This document shows, in pieces, positions 39,370 through 47,436 of a stretch of DNA of 64,000 bases. Where the stretch lies: assembly GCA_910585015.1 (NCBI GenBank), contig CAJUCT010000021.1, positions 1 through 64,000 of the forward strand, in the 5' to 3' direction. A program made the translations under genes and the position numbers. This stretch comes from an uncultured Acetatifactor sp. GTDB lineage: Bacteria > Bacillota > Clostridia > Lachnospirales > Lachnospiraceae. The notes under the pieces were generated by a model. It ran no database searches. It was not told the DNA's origin and saw only the letters and a list, made by a program, of their open reading frames with translations. Position 1 is the first letter of the stretch. The number at the start of each line of letters is the position of its first letter.

Positions 39370-41397
39370 ATGCGCAGACTATTGACATACCTTAAGCCTC
39401 ACAAGTGGACTATGACCATCGCCACGACCCTGGTGCTGTTTATCATCGTGGTGGAACTGTACCGTCCCATCATCATCGGCGATGCCATTGACGACTATAT
39501 CAACGGATACTATCAGCCCTTCCAGGTGACAACGGAAGGAACCAGGGAAGCCGTACCCTATGGAGATATATGGCTGGTCAGAGTGAATCGGCAAAGCAGT
39601 CATCCGCAGGACGTTCAGCAGGAGGACGGCCTGCTCCCAATATCCCGGGACAGCGAAGCTTATTACCAACTGTTTCTCTATGAGGATCACTATTATATGG
39701 CGGAAGGGCTGACCGCAGCCGAGAGCGCGTCCCTGACGGAGGGCAGTCCGGAACTGATACAGACCTATGTGGACGCGGGGGCCCCCCGCCTTGACAGGGA
39801 ACAGCTGAAGGCCCTGCGGCGCTATGATTTTACCGGCATACTCTACGCGGCGGGGCTGTACCTGCTGATGATGGCGCTGGGCTTTGTGCTGAACGCGGTG
39901 GATACCTGGATGCTCCAGAAGATGGGGCAGAACATCATCTTCCGCATGAGGGAGCAGGTATTCTCCCATATCCATAGCCTGTCCCTGAGCTTTTTCAACA
40001 CTACCCCGGTGGGCAAGCTGGTGACCCGTGTCAGCAATGACACCGAGGCAGTGAATGAAATGTTCACCACTATTTTGGTGAAGCTCTTTAAAAACGTGGT
40101 AAAAATTCTGGGCTATGGAGTGGTGATGCTGTCCATCAGTGTGCCCATGACGCTGGTATCCTTTGTGCTGCTGCCGGTGGTGGGAGCGCTGACCTTCGTA
40201 TTCCGCTTCTATTCCCGGAAAGCCTACAAGATCACCCGCAACAAGATCACGGAGCTGAACACCTTCCTCTCCGAGCACATCTCCGGTATGAGGCTGATCC
40301 AGGTGTTTGTCCGGGAGCAGGAGAAGTATGAGGAATTTGAGAAAAAATCCCGGGAACTGTTCCGGGCCAACTGGCGGGAAGTTATGACTTTTGCCATCTT
40401 CCGCCCCAGCATTTACTTTTTGTCCATCATTGCCATGGTGATTGTGATTGGGACCGGAAGCTATTCGGTGCTGGGGGGCAGTCTGTCCCTGGGTACGCTG
40501 TTCATTTTTATCACCTATATCAGTTCTTTCTTTGAACCGATTCAGGAACTGGCGGAGCAGTTCGGTACTTTGCAGTCTTCCCTGGCCTCCGCGGAGAAGG
40601 TTTTCTCCATATTGGACGAGGAGCCCCAGATCCTGAACCCGCCCCGGCCCATAGAGGTAAACATTCAGGGCCGCATTGAGTTTAAGCATGTGTGGTTTGC
40701 CTATGAGAAGGAGGACTATATCTTAAAGGATGTGAGTTTCTTGATCCATCCCGGGGAGAAGGTTGCCTTTGTGGGCGCCACCGGGGCGGGCAAGACCTCC
40801 ATACTGAATCTCATCGGCAGATATTTTGATATACAGAAGGGCGAGATTCTGATAGACGGCGTCAACATCAAGGAGATTGACAAAGCCCAGCTGCGCCGGG
40901 CCATCGGCCAGGTACAGCAGGACGTGTTTCTCTTTACCGGCGATATCAAGAGCAATATTTCCCTAGATAACGAGGATATCAGCCGGGAGGATGTGATCCG
41001 CGCGGCCCGGACGGTCCATGCGGACACTTTTATCGAGAAGATGCCCGGCGGCTATGACGCGCCGGTGACGGAGAGGGGCAGCACTCTGTCCGCAGGGCAG
41101 CGGCAGCTGATCTCCTTTGCCCGGACCCTGGCCTATGAGCCCCGGATTCTGGTGCTGGACGAGGCCACGGCCAACATCGACACCGAGACGGAGAGCCTGA
41201 TCACCCAGGCCCTGTCTGCGCTGATGAAGGACCGCACCACCATCATGGTGGCCCACAGGCTGTCCACAATCCAACATGCGGACAAGATCATTGTTCTGCA
41301 TCACGGCCGTATCCGGGAGTCCGGCAGCCATCAGGAACTGCTGGCCCAGAACGGACTTTACAAGAAGCTCTATGACCTGCAGCTGGTGCAGGAATAG
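39370..41397 (+). CDS. Heterodimeric ABC exporter, catalytic partner subunit
   Basis: This 675-residue half-transporter has a membrane domain with an unusually large loop (about residues 50-150) between the first two helices, predicted outside. The ATPase domain has GATGAGKTS, TLSAGQRQLISFARTL and ILVLDEATANIDTE with the catalytic Glu, as typical for the active partner. Together with the upstream subunit it probably exports drugs, lipids or peptides. Its start is almost fused to the upstream stop, so translation is coupled. Confidence 0.92.
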   Translation: MRRLLTYLKPHKWTMTIATTLVLFIIVVELYRPIIIGDAIDDYINGYYQPFQVTTEGTREAVPYGDIWLVRVNRQSSHPQDVQQEDGLLPISRDSEAYYQLFLYEDHYYMAEGLTAAESASLTEGSPELIQTYVDAGAPRLDREQLKALRRYDFTGILYAAGLYLLMMALGFVLNAVDTWMLQKMGQNIIFRMREQVFSHIHSLSLSFFNTTPVGKLVTRVSNDTEAVNEMFTTILVKLFKNVVKILGYGVVMLSISVPMTLVSFVLLPVVGALTFVFRFYSRKAYKITRNKITELNTFLSEHISGMRLIQVFVREQEKYEEFEKKSRELFRANWREVMTFAIFRPSIYFLSIIAMVIVIGTGSYSVLGGSLSLGTLFIFITYISSFFEPIQELAEQFGTLQSSLASAEKVFSILDEEPQILNPPRPIEVNIQGRIEFKHVWFAYEKEDYILKDVSFLIHPGEKVAFVGATGAGKTSILNLIGRYFDIQKGEILIDGVNIKEIDKAQLRRAIGQVQQDVFLFTGDIKSNISLDNEDISREDVIRAARTVHADTFIEKMPGGYDAPVTERGSTLSAGQRQLISFARTLAYEPRILVLDEATANIDTETESLITQALSALMKDRTTIMVAHRLSTIQHADKIIVLHHGRIRESGSHQELLAQNGLYKKLYDLQLVQE

Positions 41398-41445
41398 GAG
41401 GGAAAAGGTGGAAATATAAAAGGAGCGAAAGCAGGTAATTTTCAT

Positions 41446-42264
41446 ATGACAGAGCGTACAATAGACCATTTTAACCTGGCCCAGATCTGCCGGTCCGGGC
41501 AATGCTTCCGCATGAATGCAAAGGGCGAAAACCGGTACAGCGTCATTGCCGGGAGACACTATCTGGAAATGGAGCAGCAGGGACAGAAATGCGTTTTTGA
41601 CTGCGGCGAGGAGGAATTTGAAAATTTCTGGAAAGATTATTTTGACCTGGGGACGGATTACGGCTCCTATATAGGCAAGGTGGCCCGGGGAGACAGCTAT
41701 CTTAGAAACGCAACGGAGTTTGGCGCAGGAATCAGGATACTGCGCCAGGATCTGTGGGAGATGATTGTCTCCTTCCTGATTTCCCAGCAGAACAATATCA
41801 CCCGGATTCGCAGATGTATAGAAAATATCTGCGCAAGTTATGGGGAAAAGCAGGAAAGCAGCCAAGGGAAGGCATATCATGCCTTCCCCACGCCCCAGGC
41901 GCTGGCAGTTCTGTCGGAGGACGCCTTGATGGCATGTAATCTCGGCTACCGCAGCAAATATGTGGTGCGCGCCGCCAGGGATGTGGCAGGAGGGCAATGC
42001 AGTCTGGAAGCGATCCGCAGTCTTCCTTATCCAAAGGCCAAAGAGGAACTGCTGAAATTATACGGTGTGGGGGAAAAAGTGGCGGACTGTGTCTGCCTTT
42101 TCGCGCTGCACCATCTGGAGGCATTCCCGGTGGACACCCATATCCGGCAGGCCATGGAGGCCCACTATAAGGAAGGTTTTCCCATGGAGCGTTACGAGGG
42201 CTGTCAGGGGGTGCTGCAGCAGTACATATTCTATTATGAATTGGCCGGAGACAGACAGCCGTAA
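41446..42264 (+). CDS. ogg: 8-oxoguanine DNA glycosylase (OGG1-type)
   Basis: The 272-residue protein fits OGG1: an N-terminal domain with GQCFRMN and then the HhH-GPD fold, FLISQQNNITRIRRCIENIC, and LYGVGEKVADCVCLFAL with catalytic K211 and then D230 in FPVDTHI. It removes oxidised guanine and can nick the strand. It follows the ABC pair by 48 bp with a weak binding site (GCAGG), so it may be read from the same transcript. Confidence 0.88.
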   Translation: MTERTIDHFNLAQICRSGQCFRMNAKGENRYSVIAGRHYLEMEQQGQKCVFDCGEEEFENFWKDYFDLGTDYGSYIGKVARGDSYLRNATEFGAGIRILRQDLWEMIVSFLISQQNNITRIRRCIENICASYGEKQESSQGKAYHAFPTPQALAVLSEDALMACNLGYRSKYVVRAARDVAGGQCSLEAIRSLPYPKAKEELLKLYGVGEKVADCVCLFALHHLEAFPVDTHIRQAMEAHYKEGFPMERYEGCQGVLQQYIFYYELAGDRQP

Positions 42265-42282
42265 GGAAGACGCGGAAATCTC

Positions 42283-42313
42283 TTGACTGTAAACCTGGTT
42301 TATACTTTATTAT
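42283..42313 (+). promoter_or_regulatory. MerR-type promoter with operator dyad in a 19-bp spacer
   Basis: TTGACT (42283-42288) and TATTAT (42308-42313) are 19 bp apart, the over-long spacing typical of MerR-controlled promoters. The spacer contains the dyad GTAAACC-T-GGTTTATAC (42289-42305). The downstream gene is itself a MerR regulator, so autoregulation is likely. Confidence 0.65.
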
Positions 42314-42344
42314 TGGGGAAAATATAATCCGGGGAGGCAGACAT

Positions 42345-43175
42345 ATGACTATAAAAGAAGCAGAGGAGCAGACAGGCTTATCACGATCCAATATACGTTT
42401 TTACGAGAAGGAGGGACTGGTAAAGCCCAGGCGGAATGCGGGCAACAGTTACAGGGATTACTCGGAGAAGGATATCGGGGAACTTCAAAAGATTGCCTAC
42501 CTGCGCACACTGGGCATCTCTATAGAGGATATCCGCGAAGTTGTGGAGGGACAGGCAGACTTATATGAGGTAATACAAGGGCAGATTCCCCTGCTGGAGC
42601 GGCAGATGTCCGACCTGCAAAATGCCAGGCGGATGTGCCAAATGCTGCTGTCCCAGGGAAAAATCAGTTACGAAGACCTGGAGATAAACAGATATGTAAA
42701 CGATCTGGAAGAATACTGGCAAAAGAACCGGCAGATTTTAAGGCTGGATTCCATCGACTTCCTGTTTATATGGGGAGGAAAGACGGCCTGGGTTTTGATC
42801 ACAGCCGCAAGCCTGCTGATTGCCCTGTGTGCCCTGTGGGTTCTGCCGGAGCAAATACCGGTTCAGTGGAGCGGCGGCGAGGCTGTATCCCTGGCGGACA
42901 GGCGAACCATCCTTGCGTATCCGGCGGCCTGTGTGGTTATCCGGTTTCTGCTGCGGCCCATTATTGACACACGTATAAAGCGCAGCACTCTGTACAGCAG
43001 CCCAATCACGAACTATATAACGAACGGCCTCTGTTTTGCCGCCCTGTCGGCAGAGGTATTCATGATTCTTTTTGTAAAAGGAATTGTCACACACATCACC
43101 GTGATTCTGGCTGTGGAATGCATGATTTTAGTCGCTTTTTTGTGGCTTGTCAGAAAGAGATTACCCATAGGATAA
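42345..43175 (+). CDS. Membrane-anchored MerR-family regulator
   Basis: Residues 1-70 are a MerR HTH (TIKEAEEQTGLSRSNIRFYE, then YRDYSEKDIGELQKIAYLRTLG), followed by a dimerisation helix to about 125. The C-terminal half has four predicted membrane helices with a DUF1648-like start (IPVQWSGGEAVSLADRRT). A DNA-binding domain fused to membrane helices suggests direct sensing of an envelope or ionophore signal. The ATG follows GGGGAGG. The target is probably its own promoter. Confidence 0.85.
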   Translation: MTIKEAEEQTGLSRSNIRFYEKEGLVKPRRNAGNSYRDYSEKDIGELQKIAYLRTLGISIEDIREVVEGQADLYEVIQGQIPLLERQMSDLQNARRMCQMLLSQGKISYEDLEINRYVNDLEEYWQKNRQILRLDSIDFLFIWGGKTAWVLITAASLLIALCALWVLPEQIPVQWSGGEAVSLADRRTILAYPAACVVIRFLLRPIIDTRIKRSTLYSSPITNYITNGLCFAALSAEVFMILFVKGIVTHITVILAVECMILVAFLWLVRKRLPIG

Positions 43176-43348
43176 AAATAGCTGGTTAAGCGGACAGAAA
43201 ATTCCTGCCTCTTGATTCGCCTTGACATTTTCAAGGAAACCATGCAAAATAAACCTATGAAGATGTCCCAATTGACGAATTGAGTTCCCCAACGCGTATC
43301 GGAGATTCAGCGAGTGCTGGGAAATAAATCAGAGAGGTGTCCTACAAT

Positions 43349-44887
43349 ATGAAAAATATGGAAAAATACCTGTTGAAACTGGAGCCAGCGTTCCCCGGTA
43401 TCCGGGAACGTTTAAACGCCGGGGCGGATGAGGCGGAACTTGTCAGGCTGGAAGAAAAGACGGGGCATACGCTTCCGGAGGAGTTCAGAGAACTTTACCT
43501 TTCCTTTGACGGAGAGGATCAGAGAGAAACCGGATTTATGGCAGGATTTATGTTTCTTCCGCTGAAGAGCGTACTTTATGAGTATGAATTTTTCAAGGGA
43601 GTGGATGAGGAACTGACAGCGATGGGGACCAGGGCGTTAAAGGAGGAGCCCCTGTCCGAACTCTGCTATATACCCTTTGCTTTTGACAGCAGCCGGGCGT
43701 TTCTTGTGGTGGATCTGTCCCCGGCGCCGGAGGGGAAATCCGGACAGATTGTGGCCGTGGACTATGACTGTAACAGAACCTATCTGCTGGCGGACAGCAT
43801 GGATGAGTTTTTTGGAAGAATGGCCGCATGGCTTGAGGAGGGAATCCTTATCGTAAATACGGAGGACGGCCAGGAAGCCTTTCTCATGGAGGCCAGCGGA
43901 CACCTGTTCAATTCCCTGGAAAAACTCTCCATACAGGAGGAAAGTGCCGACACAGAGATTCCGCTGCCTGCGGGCTTCTGGCAGGAACGCTATAAGAATA
44001 AATCCGTAGCAAAGCAGGTTCTGGACAAGGAAAAATCCCTGCTGATCACCAAAAAAACGGTGGACTGCGCACTGTTTGGACAGATGGACAACCTGAGGGA
44101 ACTTATATTACATGATTGCAGACTGGAGCATTTGGAAGGGATTGCGGAGGCGCAGCAGCTGAAAAAACTTATTTTTGCCAGATGTACTTTTGACGGGGAG
44201 GACTTGTCCGCTCTCTCCCAGGCTCCTGCGCTGAAGGAACTGAGTTTGAACGTGATGGATGCCAGTGGATTGGCATCGCTGGCGGGACTGGGAACTTTGA
44301 GAAGTCTCAGCATCCGGGAAATCACAGGGATGGAATTGGAGAAACTGGGGGATTTCGGGAAGCTGCAGGAACTGAGCATAGAGGGAATGGGACTGCATGA
44401 CGGCGATTTTCTGAAGGAACTGAGAAACCTGAAAAAACTGGATTTACATTGGCAGGTAATGGATAATCTGGATTTTCTTCCGGCGCTGGCGAAACTGACG
44501 GAATTTCACCTGGCTGCTCCCGCGGCAGACGAGAAGGGGCTGGCGGCGGTATCGGAACTTAAGAAGCTGAAAGAATTTGTCTACCCGGTGCGGGATCTCA
44601 AAGTATACGCAAATCATCCAAACCTTGTGACAGTAGGAATGGCGCCAGGGGGCGTACAGGGCTTTGAGGCATTTGCAGGCAGCAAGGTAAACAGCTTTAT
44701 AGTCTGCGGCAGCCTCACGGCGGACAACAATAAATGGAACAGCTATGCATCGGAAGCAGACGGAGAAACCTGTGATACGCCTCGCAGTGAGAATGAAGAG
44801 ATGGAAAAGCTTGAGGTAAAAATGGAGCAGTATGTGAAAATTTATTCATATGGCCGGAAAGGGACACCGAACGGCCTGAAGCGATGA
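43349..44887 (+). CDS. SMI1/KNR4 (SUKH)-domain protein with leucine-rich repeats
   Basis: The N-terminal 160 residues form a SMI1/KNR4 domain (LVRLEEKTGHTLPEEFRELY, VDYDCNRTYLLADSMDEFF). From about 240 to 430 run seven or so leucine-rich repeats (NLRELILHDCRLEHLEGI, QLKKLIFARC). SUKH proteins are best known as immunity proteins against polymorphic toxins, but no toxin gene is adjacent. There is no signal peptide. The ATG at 43349 is placed 9 bases after AGAGAGGTG. A role as immunity or scaffold protein is inference. Confidence 0.78.
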   Translation: MKNMEKYLLKLEPAFPGIRERLNAGADEAELVRLEEKTGHTLPEEFRELYLSFDGEDQRETGFMAGFMFLPLKSVLYEYEFFKGVDEELTAMGTRALKEEPLSELCYIPFAFDSSRAFLVVDLSPAPEGKSGQIVAVDYDCNRTYLLADSMDEFFGRMAAWLEEGILIVNTEDGQEAFLMEASGHLFNSLEKLSIQEESADTEIPLPAGFWQERYKNKSVAKQVLDKEKSLLITKKTVDCALFGQMDNLRELILHDCRLEHLEGIAEAQQLKKLIFARCTFDGEDLSALSQAPALKELSLNVMDASGLASLAGLGTLRSLSIREITGMELEKLGDFGKLQELSIEGMGLHDGDFLKELRNLKKLDLHWQVMDNLDFLPALAKLTEFHLAAPAADEKGLAAVSELKKLKEFVYPVRDLKVYANHPNLVTVGMAPGGVQGFEAFAGSKVNSFIVCGSLTADNNKWNSYASEADGETCDTPRSENEEMEKLEVKMEQYVKIYSYGRKGTPNGLKR

Positions 44888-44938
44888 GTTTCAGCCGACA
44901 AATCGGCGGTTTACGGACAAGGGCAGATAGGAGAACAT

Positions 44939-45574
44939 ATGACAAAGAAACAACGTGCTCTGGCAATCATAGAGAAACTGAAGGAGGCATATCCCCAGGC
45001 GGATTGTTCCCTGGATTATGACCAGGCGTGGAAACTGCTGGTCAGTGTGCGGCTGGCGGCCCAGTGTACGGATGCCAGAGTGAATGTGGTGGTGGAAAAG
45101 CTGTATGAGAAATTTCCGGACGTGGACGCGCTGGCCCAGGCGCCGGTGGAGGAGATTGAGAAGATCGTGCGTCCCTGCGGCCTGGGCAACAGCAAAGCCA
45201 GGGATATCAGCGCCTGTATGAAAGTGCTGCGGGATCAGTACGGCGGCAAAGTGCCCGACGATTTTGACAAGCTGCTGGCACTGCCGGGAGTGGGCAGGAA
45301 GAGCGCCAACCTGATCATGGGGGACGTGTTTGGCAAGCCCGCCATCGTCACGGACACCCACTGTATCCGTCTGGTGAACCGTATGGGGCTGGTGGACGGA
45401 TGCAGGGAGCCCGCCAAAGTGGAAAAGGAATTGTGGAAACTCATACCGCCCCAGGAGGGCAATGATTTTTGCCACAGGCTGGTGAACCACGGCCGGGAGA
45501 TCTGCACCGCCCGCACTAAGCCCTACTGCGATAAATGCTGTCTGCAGGATATCTGTAAAAAAGCGGGAGTATAG
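44939..45574 (+). CDS. nth: Endonuclease III (DNA glycosylase/AP lyase)
   Basis: The 211-residue enzyme has the HhH motif LPGVGRKSANLIMGDVFG with the catalytic Lys, and VTDTHCIRLVNRMGL with the catalytic Asp. Four cysteines near the C-terminus (CTARTKPYCDKCCLQDIC) bind the 4Fe-4S cluster; the first spacing is seven residues, one more than in E. coli. It removes oxidised pyrimidines. TAGGAGA precedes the ATG. The nearby OGG gene gives the region two oxidative-damage glycosylases. Confidence 0.93.
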   Translation: MTKKQRALAIIEKLKEAYPQADCSLDYDQAWKLLVSVRLAAQCTDARVNVVVEKLYEKFPDVDALAQAPVEEIEKIVRPCGLGNSKARDISACMKVLRDQYGGKVPDDFDKLLALPGVGRKSANLIMGDVFGKPAIVTDTHCIRLVNRMGLVDGCREPAKVEKELWKLIPPQEGNDFCHRLVNHGREICTARTKPYCDKCCLQDICKKAGV

Positions 45575-45663
45575 ATGCCTTAATACAAAACGGCCATTTT
45601 AGCGGCGCCTGTGCATGGCAGATCGGGTTCTGTGTTTTAGAAAAGCGATAAAAGGAGAAAAAC

Positions 45664-45759
45664 ATGATGAAAATCATTGACAAACTCTTAGATATGCAAT
45701 ATCATGTTTATATGATGCACAAGGAAGATTTGATGTTTTCCAATAAATCGAACTTGTGA
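45664..45759 (+). CDS. Possible 31-residue small protein
   Basis: A short frame from ATG 45664 encodes MMKIIDKLLDMQYHVYMMHK and ends FSNKSNL. It is preceded by AAAGGAGA at proper spacing. No family is recognised. It lies just upstream of the winged-helix regulator gene and could be a leader or small protein; coding status is uncertain. Confidence 0.35.
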   Translation: MMKIIDKLLDMQYHVYMMHKEDLMFSNKSNL

Positions 45760-45773
45760 AAAAGTGGGTAATG

Positions 45774-45805
45774 CACTATAGTGTTTTTACAACACGAAAT
45801 ATAAT
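45774..45805 (+). promoter_or_regulatory. Operator-like palindrome and -10 box upstream of winged-helix gene
   Basis: CACTATAGTG (45774-45783) is a perfect palindrome, and TATAAT lies at 45800-45805; no good -35 is seen. The palindrome would be placed over the -35 region, fitting repression by the downstream regulator. Confidence 0.45.
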
Positions 45806-45822
45806 GTAAGGGAGAGTTTGCC

Positions 45823-46215
45823 ATGAAGTTAAATCCACGTGAATTAGAAGTATTGAAGATCTTACACGCATCAGAACAACCATTGACATCCACCCAGATT
45901 GTCAGAGCCGGTGAAGAATTGACCCAGAGTACTGTCCAGGCAGTACTGCGCAAGTTGATGGCTAACGGCATGATAGAGGTGCAGGGAGTTACCCATAGCG
46001 GTAATGTGTTGAGCAGGACTTTCGGCGCAACGGAGAAGTCAAAAGAAATTTTGACCCAGAGATTTCTTGATTCCTATAAAGATTACAAGAACATCATCAG
46101 CATAAGAATGGCCATTGAAGGTATGCTGTATATGGAAGAGGACGCGGAGAAAAGGGCAGAGGACATCGAGGCAATTGAGAAAATTGTTGCCGAAGCAAAA
46201 GCAGAGTTAAAATAG
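45823..46215 (+). CDS. BlaI/MecI-like winged-helix regulator
   Basis: The 130-residue protein begins LNPRELEVLKILHASEQPLT and continues STVQAVLRKLMANGMIEV, a winged helix close to the penicillinase-repressor (BlaI/MecI) class. The C-terminal helix is charged and could dimerise. No BlaR-type sensor or beta-lactamase lies nearby, so the signal is unknown. AAGGGAGAG precedes the ATG. An intrinsic terminator follows, so it is monocistronic. Confidence 0.72.
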   Translation: MKLNPRELEVLKILHASEQPLTSTQIVRAGEELTQSTVQAVLRKLMANGMIEVQGVTHSGNVLSRTFGATEKSKEILTQRFLDSYKDYKNIISIRMAIEGMLYMEEDAEKRAEDIEAIEKIVAEAKAELK

Positions 46216-46241
46216 GAGTAAGGTTTAGCGGAACATATAAA

Positions 46242-46267
46242 AACGGCGGGGATTCCCGTCGTTTTTT
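46242..46267 (+). terminator. Intrinsic terminator
   Basis: AACGGCGGG (46242-46250) pairs with CCCGTCGTT (46255-46263), followed by TTTTT. Confidence 0.85.
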
Positions 46268-46313
46268 ATTATGCAGGTTATTCAGCTGACTTATCATTTT
46301 ACTTTGTCTGTGC

Positions 46314-46342
46314 TTGACATCCCTGCGTATATGTGTTATGCT
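46314..46342 (+). promoter_or_regulatory. Predicted promoter of degV
   Basis: TTGACA (46314-46319), 17 bp and TATGCT (46337-46342). Confidence 0.72.
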
Positions 46343-46348
46343 TCAAAT

Positions 46349-46380
46349 AGTTTGAAAATCAAATAATTTGAAATTCAAAG
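46349..46380 (+). promoter_or_regulatory. Two adjacent FabT-like operator boxes
   Basis: AGTTTGAAAATCAAAT (46349-46364) and AATTTGAAATTCAAAG (46365-46380) both fit TTTGA-N3-TCAAA, the core of the FabT (MarR-family fatty-acid regulator) site. They begin 6 bp after the -10 box and cover the expected transcription start, a repressing position. Confidence 0.6.
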
Positions 46381-46408
46381 TGACCGGGTGAATTAAAGGA
46401 GAACGAGT

Positions 46409-47281
46409 ATGAGCATACGGATTATAACGGATTCAGGGGCGGATATACCTCAGAGATTAGGGGCTTCTACCGGGGAGAATCCTAGGGACGACCTGACGAT
46501 CCTTCCCATGCATGTATATTTTGGGGAGAAGGAATTTCTGGATGGGGTGAATCTTAGCCACCAGCAGTTTTACGAAATGCTGATTGAGTCGGAGGAACTG
46601 CCCAAGACCAGCCAGATTCCTCCCTATGAGTTTGAGCAGGTCTATGAACAGGCAGTGGCAGCAGGGGAGCAGGTGGTGGTGATTACCATATCCAGCAAGC
46701 TCTCCGGCACTTACCAGAGCGCCTGCGTGGCTGCAGAGGACTATGAGGGCAAGGTGTATGTGGTGGACAGCCTAAATGCCACACTGGGGGAGAGATGTCT
46801 GGTGGATTATGCCCTGCGGCTGAAAGACCAGGGGAAAACAGCGGAGGAGATTGTGGCGGAGCTTACGCAGGCCCGGAAGAGAATCCGCTTGCTGGCCCTG
46901 CTGGATACGCTGGAGTACTTGAAAAGAGGAGGCCGGATTTCCAAGTCTGTGGCCATGGTGGGCGGTATGCTGTCCATCAAGCCCGTGGTGTCAGTGGTGG
47001 ACGGAGAAGTGGTCATGGTGGGCAAGGCCCGCGGTTCCCGCAACGGCAATAATCTGTTGGTGCAGGAGATTCAGAAGGCCGGAGGAGTGGATTACTCTAT
47101 GCCCTATTATCTGGGCTATACGGGCCTGGACGATCATATGCTGCGAAAATACGTGGAAGACAGTCGTCCGCTGTGGGAAAGTCATGTGGATCATTTGGAT
47201 TCCACATCCGTGGGAGGCACCATTGGGACCCATATCGGCCCCGGAGCCATCGGGGTATTCTTTTTTGCGTCGGAAGAATAA
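46409..47281 (+). CDS. DegV-family fatty-acid-binding protein (FakB-like)
   Basis: The protein starts MSIRIITDSGADIPQRL and has DGVNLSHQQFYEML, PKTSQIPPYEFEQVYEQA and ISSKLSGTYQSA, then RGGRISKS, all DegV family motifs. DegV proteins bind one fatty acid; FakB members present it to the kinase FakA for phospholipid synthesis from exogenous fatty acids. AAAGGAGA precedes the ATG. The FabT-like boxes upstream support a link to fatty-acid metabolism. No fakA is in the window. Confidence 0.88.
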   Translation: MSIRIITDSGADIPQRLGASTGENPRDDLTILPMHVYFGEKEFLDGVNLSHQQFYEMLIESEELPKTSQIPPYEFEQVYEQAVAAGEQVVVITISSKLSGTYQSACVAAEDYEGKVYVVDSLNATLGERCLVDYALRLKDQGKTAEEIVAELTQARKRIRLLALLDTLEYLKRGGRISKSVAMVGGMLSIKPVVSVVDGEVVMVGKARGSRNGNNLLVQEIQKAGGVDYSMPYYLGYTGLDDHMLRKYVEDSRPLWESHVDHLDSTSVGGTIGTHIGPGAIGVFFFASEE

Positions 47282-47349
47282 TCCTGCATATCGAAGGCCG
47301 CAGCTGGGGTATTGGGCGAATATGTAGTGAGAAGTGATACTTTCAAATT

Positions 47350-47391
47350 AACAAGGCAGGGAACCCTTTGAGATTTCCTGCCTTGTTTTTT
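47350..47391 (+). terminator. Intrinsic terminator of degV
   Basis: AACAAGGCAGG (47350-47360) pairs with CCTGCCTTGTT (47377-47387), then TTTT. It may also serve the convergent uxuB from the other side. Confidence 0.82.
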
Positions 47392-47436
47392 GTATATCCG
47401 AAATGAGATTCATAGTAAACGATAATGTCATTTACT

